Assembly (NCBI RefSeq): GCF_003814875.1
Contig: NZ_RKQF01000001.1
Location: 372,001-436,000, forward strand
Direction of reading: 5' to 3'
From: Streptomyces sp. Ag109_O5-1
GTDB taxonomy: Bacteria; Actinomycetota; Actinomycetes; Streptomycetales; Streptomycetaceae
DNA: 64,000 nt
Shown here: positions 22,926 through 31,567 of the stretch, one piece after another
How the letters are laid out: every line of letters begins with the position of its first letter
How positions within the stretch are numbered: the first letter of the stretch is position 1
Translations under genes and position numbers: made by a program
Notes under the pieces: model-generated
Database searches by the model: none
What the model was told of the DNA's origin: nothing
The model's input: only the letters and a program-made list of their open reading frames with translations

Positions 22926-24140
22926 ATGAGCATGCCCTGGCAGCGCTACGCCGAAGAACACACCCGCACCGTCGGCACGATGGCCGCGGTGCTGCTGTTC
23001 GCCGCGTTCCTGTTCGGCAGCGAGATCACCATGAGCGGCGAGGACCAGCCGCACGCCGTCGGGCTCACCATCGCGCTCGCCGCCGTCGGCTGCGGTGCCC
23101 TGTTCTGGCAGCGCACCCGGCCGCGCACGGTCGTCGCCGTCAGCGCGGCGGCCACCGCGGCCGCCGCCGGGCTGGGGCATCTGCCCACCCCGCTGCTGCT
23201 GGGCGCGCTGATGCTGGCGCTGTACCGGCTGGCGGTCGACACCGACCGGCCGACCGCACGCCGTCACTACTTCGGCAGTCTGGCGCTGGTGGTGAGCGCC
23301 GCCGTGGTCTTCGCCCCGGTGGGCATCCCCTGGCCGCTGGAGACGATCGGCCCGGCCGCCTGGCTGCTGCTGCCGGTCGTGGCGGGCAACGCCGTACGCC
23401 TGCAGGGTGCGTACGTGGAGGCCGTGCGGGCGCGGGCCGAGTACGCGGAGCGGAGCCGGGAGGAGGAGCTGCGGCACCGGGTCGCGGAGGAGCGGATGCG
23501 GATCGCCCGGGAGCTGCACGACGTGGTGGCCCACCATCTTGCGCTGGCCAACGCCCAGGCCGGCACGGCGGCCCACCTCTCGCGCACCGACCCCGACCAG
23601 GTGCACGGGATCCTGCGGGGCCTCGCCGGTACGACCGGCTCCGCGCTGCGCGAGCTGAAGGCGACGGTGGGGCTGCTGCGGCAGACCGGCGACCCCGATC
23701 CACCCCTCGCCCCCAACCCCGGCCTCGGACAACTGCCGAAGCTGACCGCGGCCTGTGCGTCCGCGGGGCTCGCCGTGCACGTCACCGTGGCGGGGACCCC
23801 GCGTCCGCTGACGGCGGGCGTGGACCTGACGGCGTACAGGATCGTGCAGGAAGCGCTGACCAACGTCGCCAAGCACGCCTCGGCCGAGGCCGCGTACGTC
23901 CGTATCGGCTGGTCCCCGGACCGTCTGGACCTCACGATCACCGACGACGGCACCGTGACCGCACCGGCCGCGACCGGCCCCGGTCACGGTTTCGGGCTGA
24001 TCGGGATGCGGGAACGGGCACAGTCGGTCGGCGGTACCTTCACGGCCGGGCACCGCGACGGGGGCGGCTTCGAAGTCACCGCCCGGCTGCCGCTGTACCA
24101 CCCCAGTACCACGGAACCGGAAGAAGAACGGACACCATGA
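22926..24140 (+). CDS. NarL-class sensor histidine kinase with multi-pass membrane sensor
   Basis: The ATG at 22926 follows GGAG. The 404-residue protein has an N-terminal membrane block of five or six helices (about 15-160), a coiled linker, and the HisKA_3 phospho-acceptor H198 in MRIARELHDVVAHHLALAN. The HATPase N-box is ALTNVAKHA and the G box is GPGHGFGLIGMRERA. This is the common DesK/LiaS-like architecture for sensing events in the membrane. The stop overlaps the following response-regulator start by 4 bp (ATGA), making a clear kinase-regulator pair. Confidence 0.92.
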   Translation: MSMPWQRYAEEHTRTVGTMAAVLLFAAFLFGSEITMSGEDQPHAVGLTIALAAVGCGALFWQRTRPRTVVAVSAAATAAAAGLGHLPTPLLLGALMLALYRLAVDTDRPTARRHYFGSLALVVSAAVVFAPVGIPWPLETIGPAAWLLLPVVAGNAVRLQGAYVEAVRARAEYAERSREEELRHRVAEERMRIARELHDVVAHHLALANAQAGTAAHLSRTDPDQVHGILRGLAGTTGSALRELKATVGLLRQTGDPDPPLAPNPGLGQLPKLTAACASAGLAVHVTVAGTPRPLTAGVDLTAYRIVQEALTNVAKHASAEAAYVRIGWSPDRLDLTITDDGTVTAPAATGPGHGFGLIGMRERAQSVGGTFTAGHRDGGGFEVTARLPLYHPSTTEPEEERTP

Positions 24141-24820
24141 CCATCCGCGTGCTGCTCGCCGACGACCAGGCCCTGCTGCGGGCCACCTTCCGGATCCTGA
24201 TCGACTCCTGCGACGACATGGAGGTGGTCGGCGAGGCCGCCGACGGCGCCGAGGCGGTCGCGCTCACCCGTGAGCTGCGGCCCGACATCGTGCTGATGGA
24301 CATCCGGATGCCCGGCACCGACGGGCTGGCCGCCACGGCCGCCGTCTGCGCCGACCCGGAACTGTCCGGCGTCCGGGTGCTGATCCTCACCACGTTCGAG
24401 GTCGACGAGTACGTGGCGCAGGCACTGCGTTCCGGGGCCAGCGGCTTCCTGGGCAAGGACGTGACGGCCGAGGCGCTGCTGGCCGGGATCCGTACGGTCG
24501 CCGCCGGCGAGTCGCTGCTCTCCCCCACCGCGACCCGTACCCTCATCACCAGGTTCCTGGCCGCGCCCGCACCCGGCGCCCGGCTGGCCGCCCCTGAGCA
24601 GCTGCGGGTGCTCACCGCGCGCGAGCGCGAGGTGACGGCGCTCGCGGCACAGGGCCGTTCCAACGAGGAGATCGCCGGAAAGCTGTTCGTGTCCCCGCTG
24701 ACCGTACGCACGCACATCCACCGGGCGATGACCAAGCTGGACGCCCGTGACCGCGCCCAACTCGTGGTGATGGCCTACCAGTCGGGACTGGTGCAGCCTC
24801 CGTCGGCCGGGGCCGACTGA
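24137..24820 (+). CDS. NarL/DesR-like response regulator
   Basis: The 227-residue protein has receiver acids D9-D10, phospho-acceptor D55 (IVLMDIRMPGTDG) and GFLGKDV. The LuxR helix-turn-helix reads LTAREREVTALAAQGRSNEE then SPLTVRTHIHRAMTKL. It is translationally coupled to the kinase at 22926-24140. Nothing in the sequence defines its regulon. Confidence 0.93.
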   Translation: MTIRVLLADDQALLRATFRILIDSCDDMEVVGEAADGAEAVALTRELRPDIVLMDIRMPGTDGLAATAAVCADPELSGVRVLILTTFEVDEYVAQALRSGASGFLGKDVTAEALLAGIRTVAAGESLLSPTATRTLITRFLAAPAPGARLAAPEQLRVLTAREREVTALAAQGRSNEEIAGKLFVSPLTVRTHIHRAMTKLDARDRAQLVVMAYQSGLVQPPSAGAD

Positions 24821-24886
24821 GGCCTGTTCGGGGGAACCGGCGCCGCAAGGCGCGTGCGACGGCCGTGCCCGGTCCACATCTTCTGC

Positions 24887-25876
24887 GTGACCGCCCTGCC
24901 GCTGATCCCGCCCATGCTCGCCACCGCCGGCAGGCTCCCGTCCGCCGCGCAGGACGCCCGCTGGGCCTACGAGACCAAGCAGGACGGCCAGCGCGCGGTC
25001 GTGTATCTGCCCGGCGACGGAAGCGTGCTGCTGCGCGCCCGGTCCGGTGCGGAGATCACCGGAGCCTATCCCGAACTGCGCGCGCTGGGCGGGGCGCTGG
25101 GCCGGGTCCCGGCGATCCTGGACGGCGAGGTACTGGCCCTCGACGAACGCGGGCGCGCCGACTTCCAGTTGCTGCAGGGCCGGATGGGGCTGGCCCACGC
25201 CCCGGCGCGGGCGGCACGGCTGGCGTCCCGGGTCCCGGTCCACCTGGTGCTGTTCGACGTACTGCATCTGGAGGGTGGCCCGCTGCTGAGATTGCCGTAC
25301 GCGGAGCGGCGGGCACGGCTCGAGGCACTGGCTCTCGACGGGGCCCACTGGTCGACGCCGGGAGCGGTCGTCGGGCATGGTGCCGAGGCGCTGCGGGCCA
25401 CCCGGGAGCACGGCCTCGAGGGCCTGGTGTGCAAGCGGCTGGACTCGGTGTACGAACCGGGGGTGCGGTCCCGCGCCTGGATCAAGATCCGGAACATGCG
25501 GGCGGAGGACGTGATCGTCGGCGGCTGGCTGCCGGGCAAGGGACGGCTGACCGGGCTGCCGGGCGCGGTACTGGTGGGCCAGCGCTCCGCCGACGGGCGG
25601 CTGCGGTACGTCGGCGGGGTGGGTACCGGCTGGAGCGAGGCGGAGCGGACCGGACTGGCCGCGCTGCTGCGGGCCGCCGAAACCGGCGTGTGCCCCTTCG
25701 ACCCGGTCCCGGCGGTCACGGGCGCGCACTGGGTGCTGCCCCGGCTGGTGGGCGAGCTCGGTTACAGCACCCGGACCCGGGCGGGCCTGCTGCGCCAGCC
25801 GTCCTGGCTGCGGCTGCGTCCGGACCTCGCGCCGGAGGATTCGGCGGCGGACCTGCCAGCGGAATTCGACGGCTGA
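24887..25876 (+). CDS. ATP-dependent DNA ligase (stand-alone, LigC/LigD-ligase-like)
   Basis: The GTG at 24887 (VTALPLIPPMLAT) gives 329 residues; a longer frame upstream is Arg/Pro-rich. Nucleotidyltransferase motif I is ETKQDGQRAVVYL with adenylated Lys31, motif III is LVLFDVLHL, motif IV is EGLVCKRLDSVYEPG and motif V is AWIKIRN. An OB-fold domain follows. It lacks the polymerase and nuclease domains of LigD and is shorter than LigB. Such ligases act in base-excision or end-joining repair. No Ku gene is adjacent. No clear ribosome-binding site was seen. Confidence 0.85.
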   Translation: MTALPLIPPMLATAGRLPSAAQDARWAYETKQDGQRAVVYLPGDGSVLLRARSGAEITGAYPELRALGGALGRVPAILDGEVLALDERGRADFQLLQGRMGLAHAPARAARLASRVPVHLVLFDVLHLEGGPLLRLPYAERRARLEALALDGAHWSTPGAVVGHGAEALRATREHGLEGLVCKRLDSVYEPGVRSRAWIKIRNMRAEDVIVGGWLPGKGRLTGLPGAVLVGQRSADGRLRYVGGVGTGWSEAERTGLAALLRAAETGVCPFDPVPAVTGAHWVLPRLVGELGYSTRTRAGLLRQPSWLRLRPDLAPEDSAADLPAEFDG

Positions 25877-26084
25877 ACCGCCCTGTTCGTCGTCTTCCCC
25901 ACCGCCGCCACCGGACGGAACGGCTACCCTGCGGCCTGCGGGACACGCTGAGCGACCACGACTTCTGCAGCGCCGACGCCGGCTGCGCCGGCCGCCGAAG
26001 GAACCGCTCCGGCCCCTCCGGTCCGCTCCGTGACCGACAGGATGTCGGAATCCGCGGTTGACCGGAAGGTCTATCGTGTCTGCC

Positions 26085-27020
26085 ATGTCGGTGCCCGAGC
26101 TGATCCGTATCGTGTCCCGCGACTCGCCCATGGCCCTCGCCCAAGTGGCCCGTGTCCGCGCCGAGTTGGCCGCCCTCTACCCTCAGGTGCGCACCGAGGT
26201 CGTCCCGGTGAGGACGACCGGTGACAAGTGGCTGGGCGACCTGTCCAAGGTGGAGGGCAAGGGGGCGTTCACCAAGGAGGTGGACGCCGCGCTGCTGGCC
26301 GGCCAGGCCGATCTCGCCGTGCACTGTGTGAAGGACGTGCCGGCCGACCGGCCGCTGCCCGCGGGGACGATGTTCGCGGCGTTCCTGAAGCGGGACGACA
26401 TCCGTGACGCCCTCGTCCACCCGGGCGGGCTGACGCTGGACCAGCTGCCGCCGGGCACCCGGATCGGCACCTCCTCGGTCCGCCGGATCGCGCAGCTGGC
26501 CGCCACCCACCCGCACCTGGAGTGCGTGCCGTTCCGGGGCAACGACAACCGCCGGCTGGAGAAGCTCGCCGCCGGGGACGCGGACGCGCTGCTGCTCGCG
26601 GTGGCGGGCCTGGAGCGGATCGGCCGTACGGACGTCATCAGCGAGGTGCTGGACCCGGAGACGATGATGCCGCCGATCGGCGCGGGCATCCTCGCGCTGC
26701 AGTGCCGGGAGGGCGACAGCGAGCTGATCGACGCGGTGAGCGGGCTCGGTGACCCGGACACCCACCGGGAGGCCACCGCCGAGCGGATGTTCCTCCATGT
26801 GCTCCAGGGACACTGCAACAGCCCGATCGCCGGGTACGCCCGTGTCGACCACGCGGGTGAACTGTCGCTGCGCGCCTGCGTGTTCACCCCGGACGGCAAG
26901 ACCCGGCTGAACGCCCACGAATGGGCGGGCCGTCTCGACCCGGCCACGCTGGGCACCTCGGTCGCCGTGGCGCTGCTGCGGCAGGGCGCCCGCGAGATCA
27001 TCGACGGGATCCCCCACTAG
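26085..27020 (+). CDS. hemC: Hydroxymethylbilane synthase (porphobilinogen deaminase), divergent HemC
   Basis: The ATG at 26085 gives 311 residues, full length for the family. It keeps the substrate and cofactor residues: R12 ([10 protein letters not shown]), K83-D84 (HCVKDVP), R133-R134 ([11 protein letters not shown]), R151 and R157 (FRGNDNRRL) and the dipyrromethane-binding C244 in [11 protein letters not shown]. The enzyme joins four porphobilinogens into hydroxymethylbilane for heme, siroheme or cobalamin. Several loops deviate from the usual consensus (HSMKDVP, RGNVxTRL, GGCQVPIG). No other tetrapyrrole gene is nearby. It may therefore be a second HemC in the genome. It converges on the VOC gene with a 5-bp gap. 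Confidence 0.88.
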   Translation: MSVPELIRIVSRDSPMALAQVARVRAELAALYPQVRTEVVPVRTTGDKWLGDLSKVEGKGAFTKEVDAALLAGQADLAVHCVKDVPADRPLPAGTMFAAFLKRDDIRDALVHPGGLTLDQLPPGTRIGTSSVRRIAQLAATHPHLECVPFRGNDNRRLEKLAAGDADALLLAVAGLERIGRTDVISEVLDPETMMPPIGAGILALQCREGDSELIDAVSGLGDPDTHREATAERMFLHVLQGHCNSPIAGYARVDHAGELSLRACVFTPDGKTRLNAHEWAGRLDPATLGTSVAVALLRQGAREIIDGIPH

Positions 27021-27025
27021 GGCGG

Positions 27026-27454
27026 CTACGGGCGGACATAGGGCCGGGTCATGATCTCCATGTTGTGGCCGTCCGGGTCGTCGAAGTAGGCGCCACGACC
27101 GCCGAACAGCCGGTTGATACTGCCGGGTTCGGAGTGGGCGGGGTCGGCGTAGTAGGTGACCCCGAGCACCTCCAACCGGGCGATCATCGTGTCGAACTGT
27201 TCGTCCGGCACGAGGAACGCGTAGTGCTGTGACTGGATCGGCTCGTCCCGCTTCTCGTAGTAGTCGAGCGTCACCCCGTTGCCGAGGTCGACGGGCAGGA
27301 ACGGCCCGAACGGGGCGCCGGCCTTCAGACCGAGGATCACGGCGATGAACTCGGCGGACAGCTGCCGGTCGCTCGCGTAGACGGCGGTGTGGTTCAGCTG
27401 GACACCGGCCGCCGGCGGCTCGGATGCATGCGGGTACTGCGGGTGAGGGGACAT
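27026..27454 (-). CDS. VOC-family (glyoxalase/bleomycin-resistance fold) protein
   Basis: The 142-residue protein is a single VOC module. Its metal-type positions are H22 (LNHTAVYASD), H77 (SQHYAFLV) and E133 (HNMEIMTRP), with the DPDGH turn before the last strand. Such proteins can be lyases, isomerases, dioxygenases or binding proteins. Length and motifs do not settle which. It is a single-gene unit converging on hemC. Confidence 0.8.
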   Translation of the reverse strand: MSPHPQYPHASEPPAAGVQLNHTAVYASDRQLSAEFIAVILGLKAGAPFGPFLPVDLGNGVTLDYYEKRDEPIQSQHYAFLVPDEQFDTMIARLEVLGVTYYADPAHSEPGSINRLFGGRGAYFDDPDGHNMEIMTRPYVRP

Positions 27455-27684
27455 CGGTGACGTTCTCCGGTCTCGGGATCCGCTGTGGTGCGGCGCCGCA
27501 CACGGGCGCCGGGAGCAAAGACACGGAGAAGGGGGGCGGGCCTCTTGCCCGCCTCGTGCTCACGCCGAGGCCGGGAACCTCACTCGTGCGTGGCCCATGG
27601 CCGACCCGGCAGTCACCCGAGCGACGTTAGCGGTCGTCCCGGACGGGGGCAACGCCGTTTCCGGCCGTGCTCCAGATGTCCGCA

Positions 27685-28212
27685 TCAGGCGGAGGAGCCG
27701 GGCTCCGTCTGGTCCTTGAGGAAGACGCTCACCTGGTGGGCCAGGCTGCCCGGTCCGGCGCCCTGGCAGGCGGTGGCGGCGGTCGACTCCAGTACGCCGA
27801 TGCCGCCCGCCCACAGCCGGCGCTCGGTCCACTCCTCGTCGACGCGCAGATGGACCTGGATGTCCACCTGGGTCAGGGCGGCCTCCGGACCGGCGGCGTA
27901 GAGGACGGCGGTGGCGCGGCGCAGCGGGTAGACGTCGAAGCCCTCGATGAACTGGGAGTTGCGCCAGTCGATGAACGCGCCCTCCCCGTCGGGGCCGACC
28001 CGGACGTCGATCTGGCCGTCCTCCAGCTGGACGCTGTGATGGCGGGAGCCACGGTTCTCGATGGTCACCCGGGCGCTGAAGTACGTCAGACCGGCCGCGG
28101 CGTCGTCCCGGCCGCGGGGCGGCTCGGCCTCCTCCAGACGGTGGACGCGGACCCGCAGACCGGCATGCTCCTCGTACTCGTGCCAGTCCCCGACCACGTT
28201 CGGCTCGTACAC
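27685..28212 (-). CDS. Conserved hypothetical protein, probably cytoplasmic
   Basis: I do not recognise a named domain in these 175 residues. There is no signal peptide or membrane segment. The sequence alternates beta strands such as LTYFSARVTIENRG and VDIQVHLRVD, suggesting a beta-sandwich. WRNSQFIEGFDVYPLRRATAVLYAA in the middle looks conserved. The ATG at 28212 is the only good start. It stands alone between the VOC gene and the ABC exporter genes. Confidence 0.65.
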   Translation of the reverse strand: MYEPNVVGDWHEYEEHAGLRVRVHRLEEAEPPRGRDDAAAGLTYFSARVTIENRGSRHHSVQLEDGQIDVRVGPDGEGAFIDWRNSQFIEGFDVYPLRRATAVLYAAGPEAALTQVDIQVHLRVDEEWTERRLWAGGIGVLESTAATACQGAGPGSLAHQVSVFLKDQTEPGSSA

Positions 28213-28406
28213 AATGCCCCTCTCGACCCCCGCTGTTTATCTGTGCGCTCAGCGCACTGTCAAATGAGCGGAATGCGCTGTGGCCAGGGGATTCGCCCGC
28301 TTTGATCGCTGATCAAGCGTTGCGCAGGGCTTATCCCGCTCCGGGTCTTCGGGGCGGGTGGTGCCCGCGTGCCGCACATCACGTCGGCCGGCCGCCCACG
28401 GCAAGA

Positions 28407-29261
28407 TCAGCGGGCCAGGCGGCCGAGCAGCGAGGAGGCGGCGGTGATACCGAGGGCCGCGGCGACCGCCAGCACACCGAAGTCGAGGGCGAGATGCGCG
28501 GGCGTGCCGAGCAGCAGGCCGCGCAGGGCGTCGACCTGATAGCTCAGCGGGTTGGCCTTGCTGACCGCCTGGAGCCAGCCGGGCATGATCGCCACGGGAT
28601 AGAGGGCGTTGGAGCCGAAGAACAGGGGCATGGTGATCGCCTGCCCGATGCCCATCAGCCGGTCGCGGCTGAGGACGATGCCCGCGATGCTCATCGACAG
28701 GCAGGAGAAGAAGGCGGAGGCGAGGACGACGGCGAGGCCGACCCCGAGCAGTTTCAGCGGGTTCCAGGTGAGGGCGACCCCGAGGATCGCGGCGATGACG
28801 ATCACCACGACGGCCTGGATCAGGGACTTCACCCCGGCCGCGAACGCCTTGCCGGTGATGAGTGCCGAGCGCGGGGTCGGGGTGACGAGGAGCTTGTTGA
28901 GGATGCCGGCGTCGCGTTCCCAGATGATCTGGATGCCGTAGAAGATGGCGATGAACATCGCGGACTGGGCGATGATGCCCGGCGCGAGGTAGTCGATGTA
29001 GGGGATGCCGCCGGTGGGTATCGCCTTGATCCGGGTGAAGGTCTGGCCGAAGATCAGCAGCCAGAGGGCGGGCTGTATCGCCCGGGTGTAGAGCTCGGTG
29101 CGGTCGTGGCGGAGTTTCTGCAGCTCGACGGCGCACATGGCGAGGACCCGGGCGGGCAGCAGCCGCCAGCCGGAGCGCGGCTTGGGCGGGGTGAGCAGCA
29201 GGGACGCCGCTCCCGTGTGCTCAGCCGACGCGGTTCGCGGTGCGGCGGGTGCTTCGGACAT
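28407..29261 (-). CDS. ABC-2 type permease of a DrrAB-like exporter
   Basis: The 284-residue protein has about six membrane helices. It has the ABC-2 permease signatures ELQKLRHDRTELYTRAIQPA, the central FYGIQIIWERDAGILNKLLV and the late LFFGSNALYPVAIMPGWLQ and ANPLSYQVDALRGLLLG. DrrB-type permeases export antibiotics or lipids with a separate ATPase. Its start lies 41 bp inside the end of the ATPase gene, so the two are translationally linked. The substrate is unknown. Confidence 0.9.
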   Translation of the reverse strand: MSEAPAAPRTASAEHTGAASLLLTPPKPRSGWRLLPARVLAMCAVELQKLRHDRTELYTRAIQPALWLLIFGQTFTRIKAIPTGGIPYIDYLAPGIIAQSAMFIAIFYGIQIIWERDAGILNKLLVTPTPRSALITGKAFAAGVKSLIQAVVVIVIAAILGVALTWNPLKLLGVGLAVVLASAFFSCLSMSIAGIVLSRDRLMGIGQAITMPLFFGSNALYPVAIMPGWLQAVSKANPLSYQVDALRGLLLGTPAHLALDFGVLAVAAALGITAASSLLGRLAR

Positions 29262-30048
29262 CGCGGAATCCTCCTGACTGCTCGTCGAGGCCGCTGCCGG
29301 CCACGTCGCGGAAGACGTCTTCGAGGGTGGGCAGGGTGTCGGTGCCCTGGCGTTCGGCCAGGCCCCGGCGGAGCTCGGTGGGCGTGCCGAGGGCGCGGAT
29401 GCGGCCGCGGTGCATCAGGCCGACCCGGTGGCAGTGCTGGTCGGCCTCGTCCATGTAGTGGGTGGTGACGAGGACGGTCATGCCGGTGGCCTCGCGTACG
29501 GCGTTGATCTGGTCCCACACGCTGGTGCGGGCGATCGGGTCGAGGCCGATGGTGGGCTCGTCGAGGATCAGCAGCCGGGGTGCGCTGACCAGGGCCTGGG
29601 CCAGTTCGAGACGGCGGACCATGCCGCCGGAGTAGGTGCCCGCGAGCCGGTCGGCGGCGTCGGCGAGGTCGACGGCCTCCAGCGCCTGGGCGACCCGTTC
29701 GGCGCGTTCGCGCCGGGGGACGTCGAAGACACGGGCGAACAGGGCGACGTTCTCGCGTCCGGTGAGCCCGCTGTCGGCGGACAGCTGCTGCGGGACATAG
29801 CCGAGCAGCCGCCGTACGGCCATCCGGTCCCTGCCGGTGTCGTGGTCGAAGACGCGGACCATTCCGGCGGGCACGGGGAGCAGGGTGGTGATGCAGCGGA
29901 TGGCGGTGGTCTTGCCGGCGCCGTTGGGGCCCAGCAGTCCGAAGACCTCGCCCTCGCCGACGGTCAGGTCGAGCCCGTCGACGGCCTTGGTGTCCCCGAA
30001 GGAGTACGAAAGCCCGGTGCAGGCGACTGCGGTGGTGTCCGGCGTCAT
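29221..30048 (-). CDS. ABC exporter ATP-binding protein (DrrA-like)
   Basis: The 275-residue ATPase has Walker A GLLGPNGAGKTTAIR, the Q-loop GYVPQQ, the signature TYSGGMVRRLELAQAL, Walker B LLILDEPTIGLDP and the switch TTHYMDEADQHC. The C-terminal extension (TLPTLEDVFRDVAG) is typical of DrrA-type ATPases. It energises the permease encoded just downstream. Its start overlaps the stop of the MarR gene by 4 bp, giving a MarR-ATPase-permease operon. Confidence 0.92.
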   Translation of the reverse strand: MTPDTTAVACTGLSYSFGDTKAVDGLDLTVGEGEVFGLLGPNGAGKTTAIRCITTLLPVPAGMVRVFDHDTGRDRMAVRRLLGYVPQQLSADSGLTGRENVALFARVFDVPRRERAERVAQALEAVDLADAADRLAGTYSGGMVRRLELAQALVSAPRLLILDEPTIGLDPIARTSVWDQINAVREATGMTVLVTTHYMDEADQHCHRVGLMHRGRIRALGTPTELRRGLAERQGTDTLPTLEDVFRDVAGSGLDEQSGGFRDVRSTRRTANRVG

Positions 30049-30500
30049 GATTCCTCGGCCTCCTCGTTCAGGGTGACGGCCAGCCTGCGCAGCGCCGGAA
30101 GCGCCGCTCTCAGCGCTTCCCGGTCGGCCTCGTCGAGCCGGGCGACCCGGCCGGCGACGAGTTCCGTGCGGCGCCGCTGCCAGTCGGCGAGGCGTTCGGC
30201 GGCGGCCTCGGTCAGCAGCAGCCGGGCGGCACGGCGATCGGCGGGGTCGGTCTCCCGCAGCAGGTAGCCGTCCTTGACTAGCTGGTTGACCAGGGTCGAC
30301 ACCGAGTTGCTCGCCAGGTACAGCTCCTTGGCCGCGTCCGAGATGCCGATCCCCGGCCGCGACTCGACCAGGCGCAGCAGCTCGACCTCGGCGCCCCGCA
30401 GCCGGGGCAGCGCCAGCCCGCGGCGCAAGCGGCGGCGGATCAGCCGCTGGATGCCGAGAAGGGCGTCGCCCAGCTCTTCCGGAAAGGTCTGCGATTCCAC
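30045..30500 (-). CDS. MarR-family regulator of the ABC exporter operon
   Basis: The 151-residue protein has the MarR core: ALPRLRGAEVELLRLVESRP, the helix-turn-helix GISDAAKELYLASNSVSTL and the wing DPADRRAARLLLTEAA. It is first in an operon with the DrrAB-like genes, overlapping the ATPase start by 4 bp. It probably represses the operon and is released by the exported compound. The region just upstream (30510-30530) has AGATATCT, a short perfect palindrome that could be part of its operator. Confidence 0.88.
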   Translation of the reverse strand: MESQTFPEELGDALLGIQRLIRRRLRRGLALPRLRGAEVELLRLVESRPGIGISDAAKELYLASNSVSTLVNQLVKDGYLLRETDPADRRAARLLLTEAAAERLADWQRRRTELVAGRVARLDEADREALRAALPALRRLAVTLNEEAEES

Positions 30501-30611
30501 ACCTGGAAGATTACCTCTGCTACAGAGATATCTCCTTCAAGGGGGAGTCAAGGGAGACCCCGGCCGCGACTGTAGGCCACATGAGAACAATCTCACCTTT
30601 TCGGGTTAATT

Positions 30612-30637
30612 GTTTCCCTTTACCCTATTCAGGGCAT
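30612..30637 (+). promoter_or_regulatory. Candidate SigB-type promoter upstream of the sigma factor gene
   Basis: GTTT (30612-30615) and GGGCAT (30632-30637) are separated by 16 bp. This resembles the GTTT-N14-16-GGGTAT class used by Streptomyces SigB-like sigma factors, with one -10 mismatch. It would allow autoregulation of the sigma gene at 30776. Confidence 0.35.
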
Positions 30638-30775
30638 TCGCAGATCAGTGCTTCGGACCGGAGGCACATGCGTGGGAGCCGGCTTCCGCCCGGCCGCCCC
30701 GTGACCCCCGACGGTCCGAGCGCGTTCCTCCCACGGTGTCAGTCCACCCAGCACATGCTGAGGGAGGTGCGCGCG

Positions 30776-31564
30776 ATGCGTACCACCTGCAAACCCAGGT
30801 CCCATCCGCACGACGACGCCCCGGACACGGCCCAGGACTTCGTACGACTGGCCGAGCTGCCCGAGGGGCCGCAGCGCCGGGCGCTGCGGGACGAACTGGT
30901 CGAGCTCTGGCTGCCGATGGCCGAGCGCATCGCCGTACGGTTCCGCGGCCGCGGGGAGACCCTGGAGGATCTCTACCAGGTCGCCGCACTGGGACTGGTG
31001 AAGGCCGTCGACCACTATGCCCCGGAGCGTGGCCGGGCCTTCGAGGCGTACGCCGTGCCGACGATCACCGGCGAGATCAAGCGCCACTTCCGCGACCACA
31101 TGTGGACCCTGCATGTCCCGCGCCGGGTCCAGGAGCTGCGCAACCGGGTCCGGGTCGCCCTCAAGGAGCTCGGTCAGACCACCCCGGGCCGCGCTCCCAC
31201 CGTCGCCGAGATCGCCGCCCGCGCCCAGCTCACCGAGAGCGAGGTGCGCGCCGGGATGGAGGCGCTGGACTGCTACTCGGCGCTCTCGCTGGACGCCGAG
31301 GTGCCCGGCGGCGACGGTTACGTGCTCGGCGACACCCTCGGCGCCGACGACTCCGGCTACGACCTGATCGTCGACCGGACCGCGGCGGAGCCCTGTCTGC
31401 AGGGCCTGCCCGAGCGTGACCGGCTCATCCTCTACCTGCGGTTCTTCCGCGGTATGACGCAGAGCCGGATCGCAGAGCAGCTGGGCATCTCGCAGATGCA
31501 TGTGTCCCGCCTGCTCAGCGCCTGTTTCGACCGACTGCGCGAGGAACTCCTGGCCGAGGTCTGA
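30776..31564 (+). CDS. RNA polymerase sigma factor, SigB/SigF/SigG subfamily
   Basis: The ATG at 30776 follows AGGGAGG. The 262-residue protein has region 2 (ETLEDLYQVAALGLVKAVDH, FEAYAVPTITGEIKRHFRDH), region 3 (RVQELRNRVRVALKEL, with an ARAQLTESEVRAGMEAL HTH) and region 4 (LPERDRLILYLRFFRGMTQS, IAEQLGISQMHVSRLL). The FRDHMWTLHVPRRVQEL stretch marks the stress/sporulation SigB/F/G class. These factors are normally held by RsbW-like ATPases, several of which lie in this window. The adjacent ANTAR protein gene is convergent with a 3-bp gap. A second paralog is at 52023-52847. Confidence 0.93.
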   Translation: MRTTCKPRSHPHDDAPDTAQDFVRLAELPEGPQRRALRDELVELWLPMAERIAVRFRGRGETLEDLYQVAALGLVKAVDHYAPERGRAFEAYAVPTITGEIKRHFRDHMWTLHVPRRVQELRNRVRVALKELGQTTPGRAPTVAEIAARAQLTESEVRAGMEALDCYSALSLDAEVPGGDGYVLGDTLGADDSGYDLIVDRTAAEPCLQGLPERDRLILYLRFFRGMTQSRIAEQLGISQMHVSRLLSACFDRLREELLAEV

Positions 31565-31567
31565 GCC

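Noticed and set aside
24820..24860. GAGGCCTGTTCGGGG after the response regulator, like the terminator arm at 4676
   Set aside because: Only one arm is present, so no hairpin of that type can form.
23984..26131. 715-codon open frame on the minus strand
   Set aside because: It is antisense to the kinase, response regulator and ligase genes and lacks any protein-like motif.
28302..28316. TTGATC-GCT-GATCAA inverted repeat as terminator of the ABC exporter operon
   Set aside because: The stem is only 6 bp and lies 90 bp after the stop, too weak for a confident call.
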